Shown: positions 1-11,400, counted from the first letter of the stretch. The stretch is 23,860 bases of DNA from Thermococcaceae archaeon (GCA_027064745.1 JAMOPD010000006.1:1-23860); one strand, 5' to 3'. Translations and numbers: made by a program. The notes: generated by a model from the sequence alone, not told the origin.

Positions 1-96
1 ACTTGCATAGAATATAAATAGAATAACCATTATGAAAACTAAAATGAGAAGAAATGGTAGAGTTAATGGGATAAAGATAAATTTTCTCATGTCCAT
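1..96 (-). CDS. Membrane protein, N-terminal fragment (runs off the left edge)
   Basis: The minus strand is open for 32 codons from an ATG at 96 to base 1, with no stop. The peptide starts MDMRKF and continues into one long hydrophobic helix rich in Leu, Ile, Phe and Val, so it is probably a signal anchor or first membrane segment. The ATG lies 4 bases beyond the stop of the ASCH gene, and an AGGTGA ribosome site sits inside the end of that gene (105-110). The two genes are therefore likely co-transcribed. The rest of the protein is outside the window, so no family can be assigned. A second in-frame ATG at 90 is an alternative start. Confidence 0.6.
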   Translation of the reverse strand, partial: MDMRKFIFIPLTLPFLLILVFIMVILFIFYAS

Positions 97-100
97 AATA

Positions 101-442
101 TCATCTCACCTTAACCCAGATTTGGGCTCCTTTAGAAACTTTAACCCTCTCGGGACTGCTAAATTTTTCAGGATTTTGAAAAACCCATGCGTAAAGCTTT
201 TTTCCCTTGGAATATTTCTCTAAAAAATCATAAGAAACCATATGTTTGTCTTCATGCTGAGCTAATTCTTCTGGGGTAAAAGGACCAAGGACATCGATAA
301 GCTCAACACTGCCAATGGCTTTACCTTTATTGATAATCAAGATCCGTCCTCTAACCTTCGTCCTAGACTTTCTGATTTCCCAGACTTTTTTACCTTCAAC
401 AATCCATGAAGCAAAAGGTTCTTTAACAATTAAGCCTCTCAT
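101..442 (-). CDS. ASCH domain protein
   Basis: This 113-residue protein has the features of an ASCH (ASC-1 homology) domain: the opening MRGLIVKEPFASWIVEGKKVWEIR, here written only in part, then a beta strand with GRILIINKGKAIGSVEL, and a Phe-rich C-terminal half. ASCH domains have a PUA-like fold and are thought to bind RNA; some act as nucleases or amidohydrolases on modified nucleosides. A GTG at 448 would add two residues. I chose the ATG at 442 because GGGTGGGTGG sits just before it and it matches the usual start of the family. A TATA box at 471-479 points at this gene. The specific substrate is unknown. Confidence 0.75.
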   Translation of the reverse strand: MRGLIVKEPFASWIVEGKKVWEIRKSRTKVRGRILIINKGKAIGSVELIDVLGPFTPEELAQHEDKHMVSYDFLEKYSKGKKLYAWVFQNPEKFSSPERVKVSKGAQIWVKVR

Positions 443-470
443 ATCCACCCACCCATTTTACTTGAATCAA

Positions 471-479
471 TTTTATAAA
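471..479 (-). promoter_or_regulatory. TATA box for the ASCH gene
   Basis: The minus strand reads TTTATAAAA, a good archaeal TATA box. It is centred about 25 bases before an expected start near 450, which leaves a leader of only a few bases ahead of the ATG at 442. The TCAGG repeats begin immediately upstream. Confidence 0.55.
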
Positions 480-498
480 CCTAACGTCAGGAGCAATG

Positions 499-568
499 AT
501 CCTGTCAGGATAAGTTAGAGAGCTCGTTTAGTAGTTGTACTGAATTTGCTATCAGGTTATCCTGACAG
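499..568. repeat. Inverted repeat with embedded palindrome
   Basis: The 12-base word CTGTCAGGATAA (502-513) recurs as its exact reverse complement at 557-568. The left arm contains the palindrome ATCCTG-T-CAGGAT (499-511). The right arm overlaps a small hairpin, TCAGG-TTAT-CCTGA (552-565). Further copies of TCAGGA lie at 487-492 and of TCAGGATAA at 617-625. This could be a multi-site operator or the remains of element termini. Confidence 0.6.
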
Positions 569-802
569 TATGGGAGTAGCGTGACAAGTTCAGTTTCTTA
601 ATTCCAGGGCATACCTTCAGGATAACTGTAAGGTGCTTGACGATAACCAGCTTATTCCAAAACAATATCCTGCAATAAGTTATGTTTTAGTCTCTTTACA
701 AGCACTATCAAATGTATTCTGACACTATTCTCTACTTGGGATAACCGATCCAGCTTTATAACTATTAAGCAAACTCATCCCGATAATGCCTTGGAGGAAC
801 AT

Positions 803-825
803 GGAAAACTTTAAGTTTAATATTT
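803..825 (+). promoter_or_regulatory. Probable promoter of the UPF0173-radB pair
   Basis: The plus strand has a purine-rich BRE-like GGAAA followed by ACTTTAAG (808-815) and TTTAATA. The spacing suits transcription from about 835-840, just ahead of the GGAGG ribosome site at 841-845. The TATA match is only moderate. Confidence 0.4.
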
Positions 826-852
826 ACCAACCCTCTATTTGGAGGCAGTATC

Positions 853-1494
853 ATGAAGCTCATATGGTACGGGCATGCGTGTTTTTGGTTTGAAATTAAC
901 GGTGTGAGAATCCTTATTGATCCTTATCCTGAAGTTGATGATGATATGATTGGAGACGTTGATTATATACTTGTAACCCACGAACACAGCGATCACTATG
1001 GAAAAACACCACTTCTAGCTCGACTTCGAGGTGCTAAAGTAATAGGCCCAAAACCTGTCTATTTAATGGCAATTAGCGATGGCATCAGTGACGTTATGGA
1101 GATTGGAGATAAGCAGGAAATTGAACTTGAAAAAGGAGTAAAAGTAAAAGCTATCTATATGGAACATCCTTCAAGCCAGTACCCAGTTGGATACTTAATA
1201 ACAGGAATAGGAGAAAAAAGAGTTCTACATACAGGAGATACCTATTCTTCACCCCATTTTAAACGTTTAAGAGGCAAAGTCGATATATTGATGGTCCCAA
1301 TAAGCGGGCGCTCAACAGCAAATGAAAGAGAAGCAGCTGCCATAGTAGAGGATATACGGCCAAAAATCGTTATTCCAATGCATTATGGGGTATATTCGCA
1401 GGTAAATCCAGAAAAATTACAGAATGAACTTAGAAAAAGACGGATTTGGGTGATAGTGAAAGTTCTTGAGGTTGGAGAGGAGCTTATTTTATAA
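853..1494 (+). CDS. UPF0173 metal-dependent hydrolase (metallo-beta-lactamase fold)
   Basis: This 213-residue protein has the fold and length of the UPF0173 family. The metal-binding motif THEHSDH is at residues 42-48, and later ligands are seen in LHTGDTY and near the C-terminus in PMHYGVY. The start [11 protein letters not shown] is typical of the family, which begins right at the first strand. A GGAGG ribosome site precedes the ATG by 8 bases. The family's substrate is not established; it is assumed to be a binuclear metal hydrolase in the cytoplasm. The gene directly abuts radB and is probably translated from the same message. Confidence 0.9.
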   Translation: MKLIWYGHACFWFEINGVRILIDPYPEVDDDMIGDVDYILVTHEHSDHYGKTPLLARLRGAKVIGPKPVYLMAISDGISDVMEIGDKQEIELEKGVKVKAIYMEHPSSQYPVGYLITGIGEKRVLHTGDTYSSPHFKRLRGKVDILMVPISGRSTANEREAAAIVEDIRPKIVIPMHYGVYSQVNPEKLQNELRKRRIWVIVKVLEVGEELIL

Positions 1495-1506
1495 ATGGTG
1501 AAGTTC

Positions 1507-2172
1507 ATGGAACTGCTCAGCACAGGGAGTAGGGCATTAGACGAACTTTTAGGTGGGGGTATTGGAAGGAAAGTTCTTACTCAGATTTACGGTTCATTTG
1601 CTACCGGAAAAACTACTCTGGCCGCTCAAGTAGGCCTCCTAAATAGGGGTAAAGTTGCATATATTGATACAGAAGGAGGATTCTCACCAGAAAGGGTTGC
1701 GTTAATGGCTGAAAGTAGGGGTATTGAACCAGAGTTAGCTCTTCAGAAATTTATCATATTCGAACCTCAAGATTTTAAAGAACAAAAAAGGATTGTGGCA
1801 AAGTTAAAAACCTTGGTGGATGAGACTTTTTCCCTCATAGTTCTGGATTCAATAACTGCCCACTACAGGGTAGAGGAGAATAAAAGCAGGCTACTGACAG
1901 AGCTGGGAAAACAGCTACAGATCCTTCTTTGGCTATCAAGAAAGTTTAACCTTGGAGTTATTGTAGTTAATCAGGTGCATTTTGACTCAAAAGCAGGAGT
2001 TTCAAAACCAGTGGCTGAGCACATTTTGGGTTATAAGTGTAAGGATATACTCAGGCTGGATAAGTTTAATCGTCCGAATGTTAGAGTAGCTGTTCTTGAG
2101 AGACATCGCTTTAGACCAGAAGGTGGAATAGTGTATTTCAGGATAACGGAGAGGGGCATAGAAGATATCTGA
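1507..2172 (+). CDS. radB: RadB, RadA/RecA-family recombinase paralogue
   Basis: RadB is a euryarchaeal paralogue of the RadA recombinase made of little more than the ATPase core. It binds DNA and RadA and is thought to assist homologous recombination. The 221-residue protein starts MELLSTGSRALDELLGGG, has the Walker A GSFATGKTT and the Walker B LIVLDS, and ends in the typical RPEGGIVYFRITERGIEDI. It lacks the N-terminal helix-hairpin-helix domain of RadA, as expected. An ATG at 1495 abuts the preceding stop, but GGTGA at 1498-1502 is the better ribosome site for the ATG at 1507, and this gives the length usual in the family. Confidence 0.93.
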   Translation: MELLSTGSRALDELLGGGIGRKVLTQIYGSFATGKTTLAAQVGLLNRGKVAYIDTEGGFSPERVALMAESRGIEPELALQKFIIFEPQDFKEQKRIVAKLKTLVDETFSLIVLDSITAHYRVEENKSRLLTELGKQLQILLWLSRKFNLGVIVVNQVHFDSKAGVSKPVAEHILGYKCKDILRLDKFNRPNVRVAVLERHRFRPEGGIVYFRITERGIEDI

Positions 2173-2210
2173 ATATAACAAAGATGAATAAGAAGGGAAG
2201 ATACCCTGAC

Positions 2211-3626
2211 TTAAATCCTTTCAAAGACTTCCTGTGTGATCCTTAAAGTGGCTTTGTAGAGTTTTTCACTGATTATCCCATCTTCATAATGTTCCCTGAG
2301 CTTCTCCTTATCAACTATTTCCTTTTTACCATCAGGCCACTTAACTATATCAACTTCAAGATCGATATAACGTACCTTGTCTGGATAGAACTCTACGGGG
2401 GTGTTTATATTGTAGTATTCACCCTTCAAGTTTCCACTTCTGTCATGATAGCTGTGCTTGAACCACCACTTGCCTTCCTCTATTTCAGTTATAGCGTAGT
2501 CTCCATATTCAATTGGAATCTCAAGCCCATCATACCCTCTTCCAGGCTTCAAGTTCCTTTTCAGTTTAATCCTCAATGGATTAAGTGACACATCAATTAT
2601 CTCACCAGGCCCTATCTTTATTCTCTGGCCATCCGGTTTCAGATGTTCCAATATAAATAGCCATCCCACTTTGGGGCCTTTGGTATCTACCAACGCCTGT
2701 ATAAATCCCTGTCTTATTTTATCTCTCTGTGAAGGAAGTTTTGAGAGAATACCTTCAGCTATTTCCACAGCAAAGCTGAACTCCGGATCATATGACTTGA
2801 ATTGATGGTGGCCTTCAATAGTAGGTGTAACTTTATTCCTAACCTCATCTAATTTCTTCTTTGTGCCTCCTCCAAATTCAACCTCATATATATCCCGTCC
2901 TTCAATTATCTGAGTGGGTGCTGAATACCTATCAACATCCTTAAGCTTATCCGCAAGTTTTGATAGTTTGACCAACTCATCTCTGAGGAGATTCCAATCT
3001 TTGTATGCTGCTGCAGTTCTCCATAGAACCCCCCAGTCACCCAGGTCAAGGCTAAGCCCAAGTATTCTAAGCCTCTCCCTCTCTTCATTATCTCGTATTT
3101 TTCGTGAAATTTTCACATGCCTTTGACTACCTATGGGTTTTGGTATAAGAACAGCATAATCTCCAGGGACTGTCAGTAGTGTGCTTAAATGGGGAAGGAG
3201 GTTATGTTTCTTTACCTGAACAAGTACCTCATCACCTTCCATCGCATCAGGAACTTCCTCAATAACTACTGTCCCTATAGCACTTCCGATGTCAACATAC
3301 ACATATCTTTCATCCCTTTTAACAACTATTCCTTTATATATACCGTAGAGTTGGTAGGGCATTTTTCTAAAAAAGAGGTCAATGAACTCTTCTTCAAGAA
3401 CATTCTTGATGGTATCCACTTTAGTTCCCGTTACTATAATACCATGTTTATCCTTTTTGTCATATATATCCACATCAAAATCATCATAACTTTTTTCTAA
3501 CCCTAATCTTTCAACAATTTTCTGGCTTGGTTGGGATATTCTAAAGCCATTGTCAAGAAAAAGTTTTGTTAATGCCGTGCTGTATATTCCCCTAATCCTT
3601 ACCGAAACCTCTGAGTTTGTAGACAA
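2211..3626 (-). CDS. Probable ribonuclease FAU-1 (RNase E/G-like, AU-rich RNA binding)
   Basis: FAU-1 is a Thermococcales RNA-binding protein reported to bind AU-rich RNA and to have RNase E/G-like activity, with a link to rRNA processing. The protein is 471 residues by this start. The N-terminus [18 protein letters not shown] is followed by an S1-like stretch ([18 protein letters not shown]). The C-terminal half, with [15 protein letters not shown] and [20 protein letters not shown], fits a DUF402 domain. Start choice: GTG codons at 3635 and 3632 are possible. The layout GGTGGTGA-AG-TTG resembles the GGTGGTGA-A-ATG of moaA in this window, so I prefer the TTG at 3626. Either start lies inside the end of the upstream gene, which implies coupled translation. 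Confidence 0.9.
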   Translation of the reverse strand: MSTNSEVSVRIRGIYSTALTKLFLDNGFRISQPSQKIVERLGLEKSYDDFDVDIYDKKDKHGIIVTGTKVDTIKNVLEEEFIDLFFRKMPYQLYGIYKGIVVKRDERYVYVDIGSAIGTVVIEEVPDAMEGDEVLVQVKKHNLLPHLSTLLTVPGDYAVLIPKPIGSQRHVKISRKIRDNEERERLRILGLSLDLGDWGVLWRTAAAYKDWNLLRDELVKLSKLADKLKDVDRYSAPTQIIEGRDIYEVEFGGGTKKKLDEVRNKVTPTIEGHHQFKSYDPEFSFAVEIAEGILSKLPSQRDKIRQGFIQALVDTKGPKVGWLFILEHLKPDGQRIKIGPGEIIDVSLNPLRIKLKRNLKPGRGYDGLEIPIEYGDYAITEIEEGKWWFKHSYHDRSGNLKGEYYNINTPVEFYPDKVRYIDLEVDIVKWPDGKKEIVDKEKLREHYEDGIISEKLYKATLRITQEVFERI

Positions 3627-4332
3627 CTTCACCACCCCTATATCTTTTTTCGATTATGCCAATGAGAGCAAGTCCTTCAAGTATTTGAGCGGCCTCTTTT
3701 ATGCCACTCTCTTTTTCTACATTTCTTGCTTCAACCCACAGCAATCCCCTGGAATGCCATCTCCTCAACGCTTCTTCAACCTTGTGAACCCATGATGGGT
3801 GAGTATAAAGATGATATGTTAATTTTATGAGGAGATTAAGATTATCTTCAATGTCTTCAATTTTTCTCAGCTTCTCCATTATACTCGTTGGAAGCTTTTT
3901 CTCTTTTTCGCCTATAAAAATTAATCCCTCAATTTCAGAGCTAAGCTTTTGAATAGATTGGGTTATGGTATAATCATAAAATCTATGAAAATGCACTAAC
4001 CTACTCAGAGCTGTTTTCAATCGCATTCTACTCTCATAATCATCGACCTTAGCAAGAATTGACAGTACTTCTTCGAGTCTGAACTTCATTTGATGCTCAT
4101 TTTTCTGTAAATCTCTCGCATAACTCTCAATGTCTCCTCCAATAAACGCCACTTCCCTATGTATAGCGGAGGCTATGCTAAGCTTTTCCTCAGCCAAGGC
4201 ATGCAGAGTTTTTATGAGTGTCTGGAGAGATTCTACATCCCCACTCTCATATAGTTTGGGGAATTCCTGCTCGAATTTCCTATGAAGCCTCTCAATTTCA
4301 TTGACCAAATTTTTTAACTCATTGATATTCAT
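3592..4332 (-). CDS. Helical protein with C-terminal winged-helix-like region, function unknown
   Basis: I do not recognise this 246-residue protein. The first ~150 residues look almost wholly helical and charged (for example [18 protein letters not shown]), which suggests a coiled coil or helical bundle. The last ~50, with [26 protein letters not shown] and GEVVYKL, read like a winged helix-turn-helix with its wing, so DNA or RNA binding is possible. An ATG at 4404 is in frame, but the ATG at 4332 has a GGGGG ribosome site 7 bases ahead and the upper ATG would lie at or before the expected transcript start. The 3' end overlaps FAU-1 by 35 bases, so the two are likely one operon. Confidence 0.7.
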   Translation of the reverse strand: MNINELKNLVNEIERLHRKFEQEFPKLYESGDVESLQTLIKTLHALAEEKLSIASAIHREVAFIGGDIESYARDLQKNEHQMKFRLEEVLSILAKVDDYESRMRLKTALSRLVHFHRFYDYTITQSIQKLSSEIEGLIFIGEKEKKLPTSIMEKLRKIEDIEDNLNLLIKLTYHLYTHPSWVHKVEEALRRWHSRGLLWVEARNVEKESGIKEAAQILEGLALIGIIEKRYRGGEVVYKLRGFGKD

Positions 4333-4410
4333 AAAACGCCCCCTAAGAATATTCTCTTTTTCACCTACTTTTACTTTTCGATGAAAACAGATATGTTTAC
4401 CCACAATGTT

Positions 4411-4424
4411 TTTTTAATATATAG
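4411..4424. promoter_or_regulatory. Shared divergent promoter between the helical protein gene and moaA
   Basis: An A/T run ending in TTAATATATAG lies between the two divergent genes and can serve as a TATA box in both directions. On the plus strand it predicts a start near 4440-4445, just ahead of moaA. On the minus strand it predicts a start near 4394, giving a leader of about 60 bases for the helical protein. Confidence 0.45.
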
Positions 4425-4447
4425 AGCTTAATTACTGTGGTGGTGAA

Positions 4448-5371
4448 ATGGTATTTTTTGATCGTTTTGGACGACCAGTAACAAATCTCAGAATCTCAGT
4501 AACAGAAAACTGCAATTTAAACTGTTTTTACTGCCACAGAGAAGGACAGCAAGGGGGACATAGGGAAATGACTCCCAAAGAAATAGAAAGGATTGTTAAG
4601 ATAGGCTCACGGTTGGGAATAAAAAAAGTAAAGCTCACTGGAGGAGAGCCCACAATAAGAAGGGATATTGTGAAGATCGTGAAGAGGATTAGACCTTACG
4701 TTATTGACTTATCCCTCACAACAAATGGAACTGCTATGTATAAGCTGGCAGAAAAACTGAAAGAAGCCGGATTGGATAGAGTTAACATTAGTCTCGATAC
4801 ACTTGATAGGGATAAATATAAAAAAATCACAGGCTTTGATGTCCTTCCCCAAGTTCTCAGGGGCATAGAAAAATCAGTTAAATTGTTCAGTCCTGTAAAA
4901 CTCAATATGGTAGTTATGAGAGACTTAAATCATGAGGAAATCTGGGATATGATAAAATATGCTGCTGAAACAGGCACAATTCTTCAATTAATTGAAATTG
5001 AAGCTCCAAGAGAGCTTGAAGAAACAGAGTTTTTTAAAAGATATTTTTACCCATTAAAACCTTTAGAGGAGGAATTAGAGAAAAGAGCAGTTAAAATAAG
5101 AGAAAGACGCATGCACAGAAGAAAAAAATATTTTATTCCCCAAAAACATGGTATAGCTGAAGTTGAAGTTGTCAGAGCGATGCATAATACTATCTTCTGC
5201 GCCAATTGCACCCGTCTGAGGCTCACTTCGGATGGCCACCTTAAAACATGCCTCCTCAGAAGAGACGACCTTATAGACATATTAACGCCTCTCAGGAATG
5301 GAGCTTCAGATGGAGAATTAATAGATCTATTTAAAAAAGCCGTAAGAATAAGAGAGCCTTACTGGCGTTAG
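4448..5371 (+). CDS. moaA: MoaA, GTP 3',8-cyclase (radical SAM)
   Basis: MoaA starts pterin cofactor synthesis by converting GTP to 3',8-cyclo-7,8-dihydro-GTP. In Thermococcales the cofactor mainly serves tungsten enzymes. The protein has 307 residues. The radical SAM cluster CX3CX2C is at C22, C26 and C29 (NCNLNCFYC). The second cluster, specific to MoaA, is CX2CX13C at C251, C254 and C268 ([19 protein letters not shown]). The SAM-binding LTGGEPT follows the first cluster. The chain ends REPYWR, without the double-glycine tail of bacterial MoaA. GGTGGTGA directly precedes the ATG. No other moa gene is in the window. Confidence 0.95.
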   Translation: MVFFDRFGRPVTNLRISVTENCNLNCFYCHREGQQGGHREMTPKEIERIVKIGSRLGIKKVKLTGGEPTIRRDIVKIVKRIRPYVIDLSLTTNGTAMYKLAEKLKEAGLDRVNISLDTLDRDKYKKITGFDVLPQVLRGIEKSVKLFSPVKLNMVVMRDLNHEEIWDMIKYAAETGTILQLIEIEAPRELEETEFFKRYFYPLKPLEEELEKRAVKIRERRMHRRKKYFIPQKHGIAEVEVVRAMHNTIFCANCTRLRLTSDGHLKTCLLRRDDLIDILTPLRNGASDGELIDLFKKAVRIREPYWR

Positions 5372-5375
5372 ACAA

Positions 5376-5384
5376 TTTTATATA
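5376..5384 (+). promoter_or_regulatory. TATA box for the DUF835 gene
   Basis: TTTTATATA is a strong archaeal TATA box. It predicts a start near 5406, at the ATG at 5405 and upstream of the ATG at 5417. Confidence 0.55.
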
Positions 5385-5416
5385 CATGGCTTACCAATAA
5401 TGAAATGGGGAAATTT

Positions 5417-7259
<1,843 letters not shown>

Positions 7260-7378
7260 TCTAAAAGGTAAGAAGGATTCTAATTTCGTATTTCACATTT
7301 CACAGGACACAAAACTCGCCAGAGTTTATATTTAAGGGAATATAAAACAGAAAGGGATATACAACCAAAATCGTTAAA
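7260..7378. other. Convergent intergenic gap with promoter-like A/T motifs
   Basis: This 119-base stretch separates the convergent Trm5-like and rfcL genes. It contains TTTATATTTAAGG on the plus strand (7325-7337) and TTTTATATTCCC on the minus strand (7336-7347). Both resemble TATA boxes although no gene starts here. No hairpin or long T-run terminator is obvious. Confidence 0.35.
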
Positions 7379-8797
7379 TCATTTCTTCATGAAGTCAAAA
7401 AGTGTCGCCTGCTTGCCTTTTTTCTTCGGCTTATTCATCTTCTCCTTCGGTTCTTCCTCAACAACCTCCATCTCTTCCTCGGCCTTCTCAAGCTCTTCCT
7501 CAGATTTCTTAGCTTCAACCGCCACTCTCACATGCTCCTCAAGCTCTCCACGCTCTTTCAGCTTTCTGTGAATACTAAGCATCTTACCCTTTATCTTTGC
7601 AGCCTTTTCCTTATCTCCAGCCAAGAATTCAATCTCTTTATCACCCAAATCAAGGAAAACCGCTATATGCGCAGCCACCTCAGAATTGTTCTCAAAGATT
7701 GACCTGAATATCCTCATAGTCTCAATTGCCTCAAGCTTTGCCATGTGCATCTCTTTCATTATTTTCTTGATAAGTGAGTCCCTCAGAGAGCGTTCCTCCT
7801 TGCTTTCAGTCAGGATTTTGATTGTTTTTGGGGGATAAAAGCGGAGAAAACCTTTCTTCTTGATGCCAGCTACCGCAACCCCCGCACTCATCATGTCGGT
7901 TGCATACTTCCATAGACCATAATCCCCAGTTCTCTGGGCCCTTGCAAGGTATATATCCGCTCGGCTCAGGGCTTCATAAGCTCTGGCTATGTCCTCTGGC
8001 TTTGGATAAACATAAGGGAGGTTCTCGTCTATCCAGAGGAGAAGGTCATTAGGCATCATATCAAGATTCCAGCTTGCCATTCTGGCCCTTTTAACATTAT
8101 CTGTGGAGAATATCGTCCCGAGAACCTGGAAAACAGACTTCTCGACATCCCTGTAAGCCAGAACTTCCACGGCATCCTCCACTCCGCCACTTATGACAGT
8201 TTGGAGATCATTTATGGCCGCCCTTAAATCACCACTAGCTCTCTTTGCAATCTCCGCTATAACCTCCTTCGGGACAAAGATTCTCTCAATCTTGAGGATT
8301 TTATAGAGGGCAGTCTGAATATCACGTTGGGTAAGGCGCTTATACTCTACAATCAGCGCTTTGTTTCGTATCTCCCGCGGAACCTTCCAGTAGTAGTTGG
8401 CCGTTAATATTATCGGATTTGGGGCATTTTCAATCAGTTTTGCAATTTCTCTGGCACCACTTGGTTCCATGTTGTCAGCCTCATCAAGGAAAATCAGCTT
8501 TCTCTTCCTTCCAAAAATATCGAGGGTGTAAGCTGCCCCTATGTATCGTTTTATCTTTTCTAGAGTCCTCTCATCGGAGGCATTGAGCTCTATGACCTCA
8601 AAACCATAGTCATTAGCCAGAGCATAGACTGTCGAGGTTTTCCCAGAGCCCGGCGGCCCGGCAAGCAGAAGAGCTTTTTTCTTGGGAGTGCCGCTTATCC
8701 ACGATTTGATCCAGTCATTGATCTTCTGGATTGCATTCTTCTGATTAATTATATCCTTCATGTGCCTTGGACGGTATTTCTCAACCCACGGAAGCAT
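7379..8797 (-). CDS. rfcL: Replication factor C large subunit
   Basis: RfcL is the large ATPase of the archaeal clamp loader; with four RfcS subunits it opens PCNA and loads it on primed DNA. The 472-residue protein begins [10 protein letters not shown], has Walker [10 protein letters not shown], Walker B LIFLDEAD, the sensor-1 region [13 protein letters not shown] and the SGDLRAAIN sensor-2 region. A helical collar follows, then an acidic Glu/Lys-rich tail. It ends in the PCNA-binding box [14 protein letters not shown] at 8806 overlaps the rfcS stop as GTGA. The ATG at 8797 has AAGTGAT ahead of it and the better spacing, so I chose it. It is the second gene of the rfcS-rfcL operon. Unlike rfcS it has no intein. 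Confidence 0.95.
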   Translation of the reverse strand: MLPWVEKYRPRHMKDIINQKNAIQKINDWIKSWISGTPKKKALLLAGPPGSGKTSTVYALANDYGFEVIELNASDERTLEKIKRYIGAAYTLDIFGRKRKLIFLDEADNMEPSGAREIAKLIENAPNPIILTANYYWKVPREIRNKALIVEYKRLTQRDIQTALYKILKIERIFVPKEVIAEIAKRASGDLRAAINDLQTVISGGVEDAVEVLAYRDVEKSVFQVLGTIFSTDNVKRARMASWNLDMMPNDLLLWIDENLPYVYPKPEDIARAYEALSRADIYLARAQRTGDYGLWKYATDMMSAGVAVAGIKKKGFLRFYPPKTIKILTESKEERSLRDSLIKKIMKEMHMAKLEAIETMRIFRSIFENNSEVAAHIAVFLDLGDKEIEFLAGDKEKAAKIKGKMLSIHRKLKERGELEEHVRVAVEAKKSEEELEKAEEEMEVVEEEPKEKMNKPKKKGKQATLFDFMKK

Positions 8798-8802
8798 GGG
8801 AA

Positions 8803-11400
8803 TCACTTACCCATTATTGTGAACTGAGCGAGTAGAGCCTCAAGCTGAATCATCTCATTGGCACCCTCAACAAGACGGAAGTTGTACTCACCAATCTTAT
8901 CAGCTAAGGCAACTTTTCTAGGCTCAGCTATCGGGAGATTGAAAACCTCCCTGTGCATCTGGATTATGACATCCTCACCGCTAAGGCCTTGTTTCAGGAG
9001 AATCTCCCTGAGCTTATCCCTTGCCTTAAGGAAGTTGCCCTCTAAAGCGAGGAGCATCATCTGCCTGACATCCTCTGGTCTTGCTCTGCTCGCCACCATA
9101 AAGACATTCTCATCCGTGATGATGGTGTCAAGGGCTGCTGCAGCCTGAAGGACATTTATAGCTCTTCTAAGGTCTCCCTCAGAGACATAAAGGAGTGCCT
9201 GCAGACCATCCTCCGTGAGCTCGAGCCCCTCCTGTTCTGCAATCTGACGAAGCCTCATGGCAACATCTTCATCCTTCAGAGGTCTGAAGCGGAAGATTGC
9301 ACATCTTGACTGTATAGGTTCGATAATCTTACTACTATAGTTGCAACTTAGAATAAATCTAACGTTGTTCGAGAACATCTCCATCGTTCTCCTCAGGGCT
9401 TGCTGGGCGTCCTGAGTTAGAGCATCTGCTTCATCGAGGAAGATTATCTTGAAGCTCGCCCCTCCTATGGGTTTTGTGCGCGCAAATTCCTTGACCTTCT
9501 CGCGAATGACGTTTATTCCGCGCTCATCGCTCGCGTTCAACTCTAAGAAGTTGTGACGCCAGTTTTCGCCAAATAGCTCCCGTGAAAGGGCCAGTGCGGC
9601 TGTTGTGTTATGGAGAACCGTCGGAAGGTTACCGCCGATGAAGTTGTGATAGTTTGGAACATGAAGGTCGTAGATTACGAAGTCGCCCTTAAGCTTCTCA
9701 ACCTCGACTATCTCGTCCCAGAGGAGCTCGTTCTGAGCGAGGAAGATGAGATAAGCGACGCCCCTCTTGAGCTTCTCATCGTTGAGTATCTCCCTCAAAA
9801 GCTTCAGCTCGGCCTTTCTAATTTCCTCAAGAACCTCTATCTTCTTGGTGTTGCTCTCAAGGACTATTCTGACGCTTGAATTCCATGTCCCGATAAGTCT
9901 CCCAATCTCGGCGTAGCTGGAGTACTTCCTCGCGAAGGTGCGCATGGCCTCTATCGTTTCCTCAAGCTCAATGCCCAGTGTTTTGGCAATTTTGAGGTAG
10001 TTCCTCAAGCTTGGCTTTCTCTTGCCCTTGATGTACTCAAGAATCCTGTCAGCCCTTATTCCCGCCTTCTCGGCTATTTCCTTCCTCCTCCTTGCGACTT
10101 CATTCCAATCTATTAAGATGCTCTTTGATAAAACCTTTTCAATCCGCTCAAGCTCGTCGAGGCGGTGGTAGATTTCCTTCATGAGCTCCCAGGCTATTCT
10201 CTTGGCCTTTTCTGGACTCCAACGAATCTTATCATCATAGAACTTCAGCTTAAGCCTGTCCCTGACGTAGGAAATCAGCTCCCTATCGGCGTAGAGCGAG
10301 CCGATATTGGGGTTTGGCTTTTTGACGAGGGCTTCTGCCTTCCTCTTTTTCTCTCCAACCGAGAAGCCGATCTCGGAGAGGAAGCGCGATACGTTCTCGG
10401 AGCCAGAGATGACAACATAATAGTAGGTGCATCCTTTGACAATTTTGCTCCTCACCTTGGCAACTATACCAAGCCCAGCGAGGGCGTAGGAGATCTGCTC
10501 TGCCATCTCCTTGCTGGCAGTGGAGAGAACCACTCCATTCGCCTCAACTCCAGCGTCGCAGTCAAAGTATGCCCGCAGGAAAGAGCGAAGACCTTTCCAT
10601 GCCTGTGCGGGTATGTAGACACTGTCTGCCTTTTTGCCAGCTAAACCAAGACTCTTAACAAGCTCCTTTGCCATTTTTGAGTTCACATAAACATCGGGCA
10701 CGCGGTTCTCGTGGATTCTCTCCTTAATTCTCGCATCTGGGAAGAGCCTCTCAGTGAGCTCCATGAAGCGCTTTCTGAGCTTCTCATCCGTGTTCGTGAA
10801 GGTTATGAAGTTGCTCTGAGCGCCGGCATGACCATCGCCGATGAAGTAGCCGAGCCACTCAGCTAAGGGGTCTTCGTCGAGAACCGCAGGAAGAAAGCGC
10901 GGAACGGCAAGCCTATCTCCTGGCTTAAGCTCCTCAGCCTTAACCCACTCTATCCTTCCGTTCTTTCTGTTTACGAGGAGCGGGTGATAGGGGGTAACCT
11001 TGAGTTCCCTGCCGAGCCTCGTCCTTATCCTGACGAGCTCATCCGTCCTGTCCTTATAAACGTACTCAACGGGCAACTCCATAAGTTTGCCGTCCTCGTC
11101 AACGCCAAGAACTGTTAAACCTCTAACGGGTTTTGGACCAAACCGGCCACTTATTCTCTCTACGAGTTCACCTATGGTTCTCAGCTTACCGTTGATTATG
11201 ACCTTAGCGTCTCCTGTAAGGCACTTTCCAACGCCTGGCGGACCTGCAAAGAGAAGATGCGGCATAGAGCCAGTTTTAGCGTAGTGCTTAAGTCTCTTAA
11301 CTATATGATCCTGACCAACCATATCATCAAGCCTCAAGGGCCTGTATTTCTCAACCCAAGGCTTTTCGAGAATTTTAACCTCCTTAACCTCTTCAGCCAT
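8803..11400 (-). CDS. rfcS: Replication factor C small subunit precursor with intein
   Basis: The reading frame codes for an 865-residue precursor: N-extein residues 1-59, an intein of 539 residues (60-598), then 267 residues of C-extein. Splicing would give a 326-residue RfcS, the usual archaeal length. The extein has PWVEKYRP, the P-loop [18 protein letters not shown] (Walker B), the arginine-finger SRC in [10 protein letters not shown], and [10 protein letters not shown]. An upstream in-frame ATG at 11517 overlaps the divergent kbl start and is before the promoter. GGTGATG at 11404-11410 selects the ATG at 11400. Function: four copies join RfcL to load PCNA. The protein is inactive as an ATPase until the intein leaves, because the P-loop is split after its lysine. 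Confidence 0.96.
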   Translation of the reverse strand: MAEEVKEVKILEKPWVEKYRPLRLDDMVGQDHIVKRLKHYAKTGSMPHLLFAGPPGVGKCLTGDAKVIINGKLRTIGELVERISGRFGPKPVRGLTVLGVDEDGKLMELPVEYVYKDRTDELVRIRTRLGRELKVTPYHPLLVNRKNGRIEWVKAEELKPGDRLAVPRFLPAVLDEDPLAEWLGYFIGDGHAGAQSNFITFTNTDEKLRKRFMELTERLFPDARIKERIHENRVPDVYVNSKMAKELVKSLGLAGKKADSVYIPAQAWKGLRSFLRAYFDCDAGVEANGVVLSTASKEMAEQISYALAGLGIVAKVRSKIVKGCTYYYVVISGSENVSRFLSEIGFSVGEKKRKAEALVKKPNPNIGSLYADRELISYVRDRLKLKFYDDKIRWSPEKAKRIAWELMKEIYHRLDELERIEKVLSKSILIDWNEVARRRKEIAEKAGIRADRILEYIKGKRKPSLRNYLKIAKTLGIELEETIEAMRTFARKYSSYAEIGRLIGTWNSSVRIVLESNTKKIEVLEEIRKAELKLLREILNDEKLKRGVAYLIFLAQNELLWDEIVEVEKLKGDFVIYDLHVPNYHNFIGGNLPTVLHNTTAALALSRELFGENWRHNFLELNASDERGINVIREKVKEFARTKPIGGASFKIIFLDEADALTQDAQQALRRTMEMFSNNVRFILSCNYSSKIIEPIQSRCAIFRFRPLKDEDVAMRLRQIAEQEGLELTEDGLQALLYVSEGDLRRAINVLQAAAALDTIITDENVFMVASRARPEDVRQMMLLALEGNFLKARDKLREILLKQGLSGEDVIIQMHREVFNLPIAEPRKVALADKIGEYNFRLVEGANEMIQLEALLAQFTIMGK
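9607..11223 (-). mobile_element. Intein with LAGLIDADG homing endonuclease, in the rfcS P-loop
   Basis: The intein starts with Cys (codon 11221-11223) right after the P-loop lysine and ends with His-Asn (Asn codon 9607-9609), followed by Thr of the C-extein. Splicing block A is CLTGDAKVI. Block B is the TPYHPLL stretch with its Thr and His. Blocks F and G are [13 protein letters not shown] and PTVLHN. Two LAGLIDADG helices, WLGYFIGDG and [11 protein letters not shown], both keep their acidic residue, so the endonuclease looks intact. Between the second helix and block F lies an extra helical part with a helix-turn-helix-like stretch ([20 protein letters not shown]), probably for DNA recognition. 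Inteins at this RFC site are known from other Thermococcales. Confidence 0.95.

Larger units (their letters stand above)
449..852. other. Intergenic region between divergent genes, no intact gene
   Basis: About 400 bases lie between the ASCH gene and the UPF0173 gene with no complete coding region. The left part (487-625) holds a cluster of TCAGG/CCTGA motifs, described separately. Minus-strand bases 652-774 form a 40-codon open stretch with no clear start, ending in TAA. An overlapping 25-codon open frame (ATG at 802) lies in another frame. Together they could be a frameshifted gene remnant, possibly from a mobile element, but I cannot name a family. The plus-strand promoter of the UPF0173 gene is near 803-825. 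Confidence 0.5.

Noticed and set aside
32..518. Plus-strand open frames at 32-223 and 315-518
   Set aside because: They lie antisense to the ASCH gene and the membrane-protein start, have no ribosome site and show no protein-like composition.
10165..10644. Plus-strand open frame of 159 codons inside the intein
   Set aside because: It is antisense to the endonuclease region of the intein, which is strongly supported by motifs.
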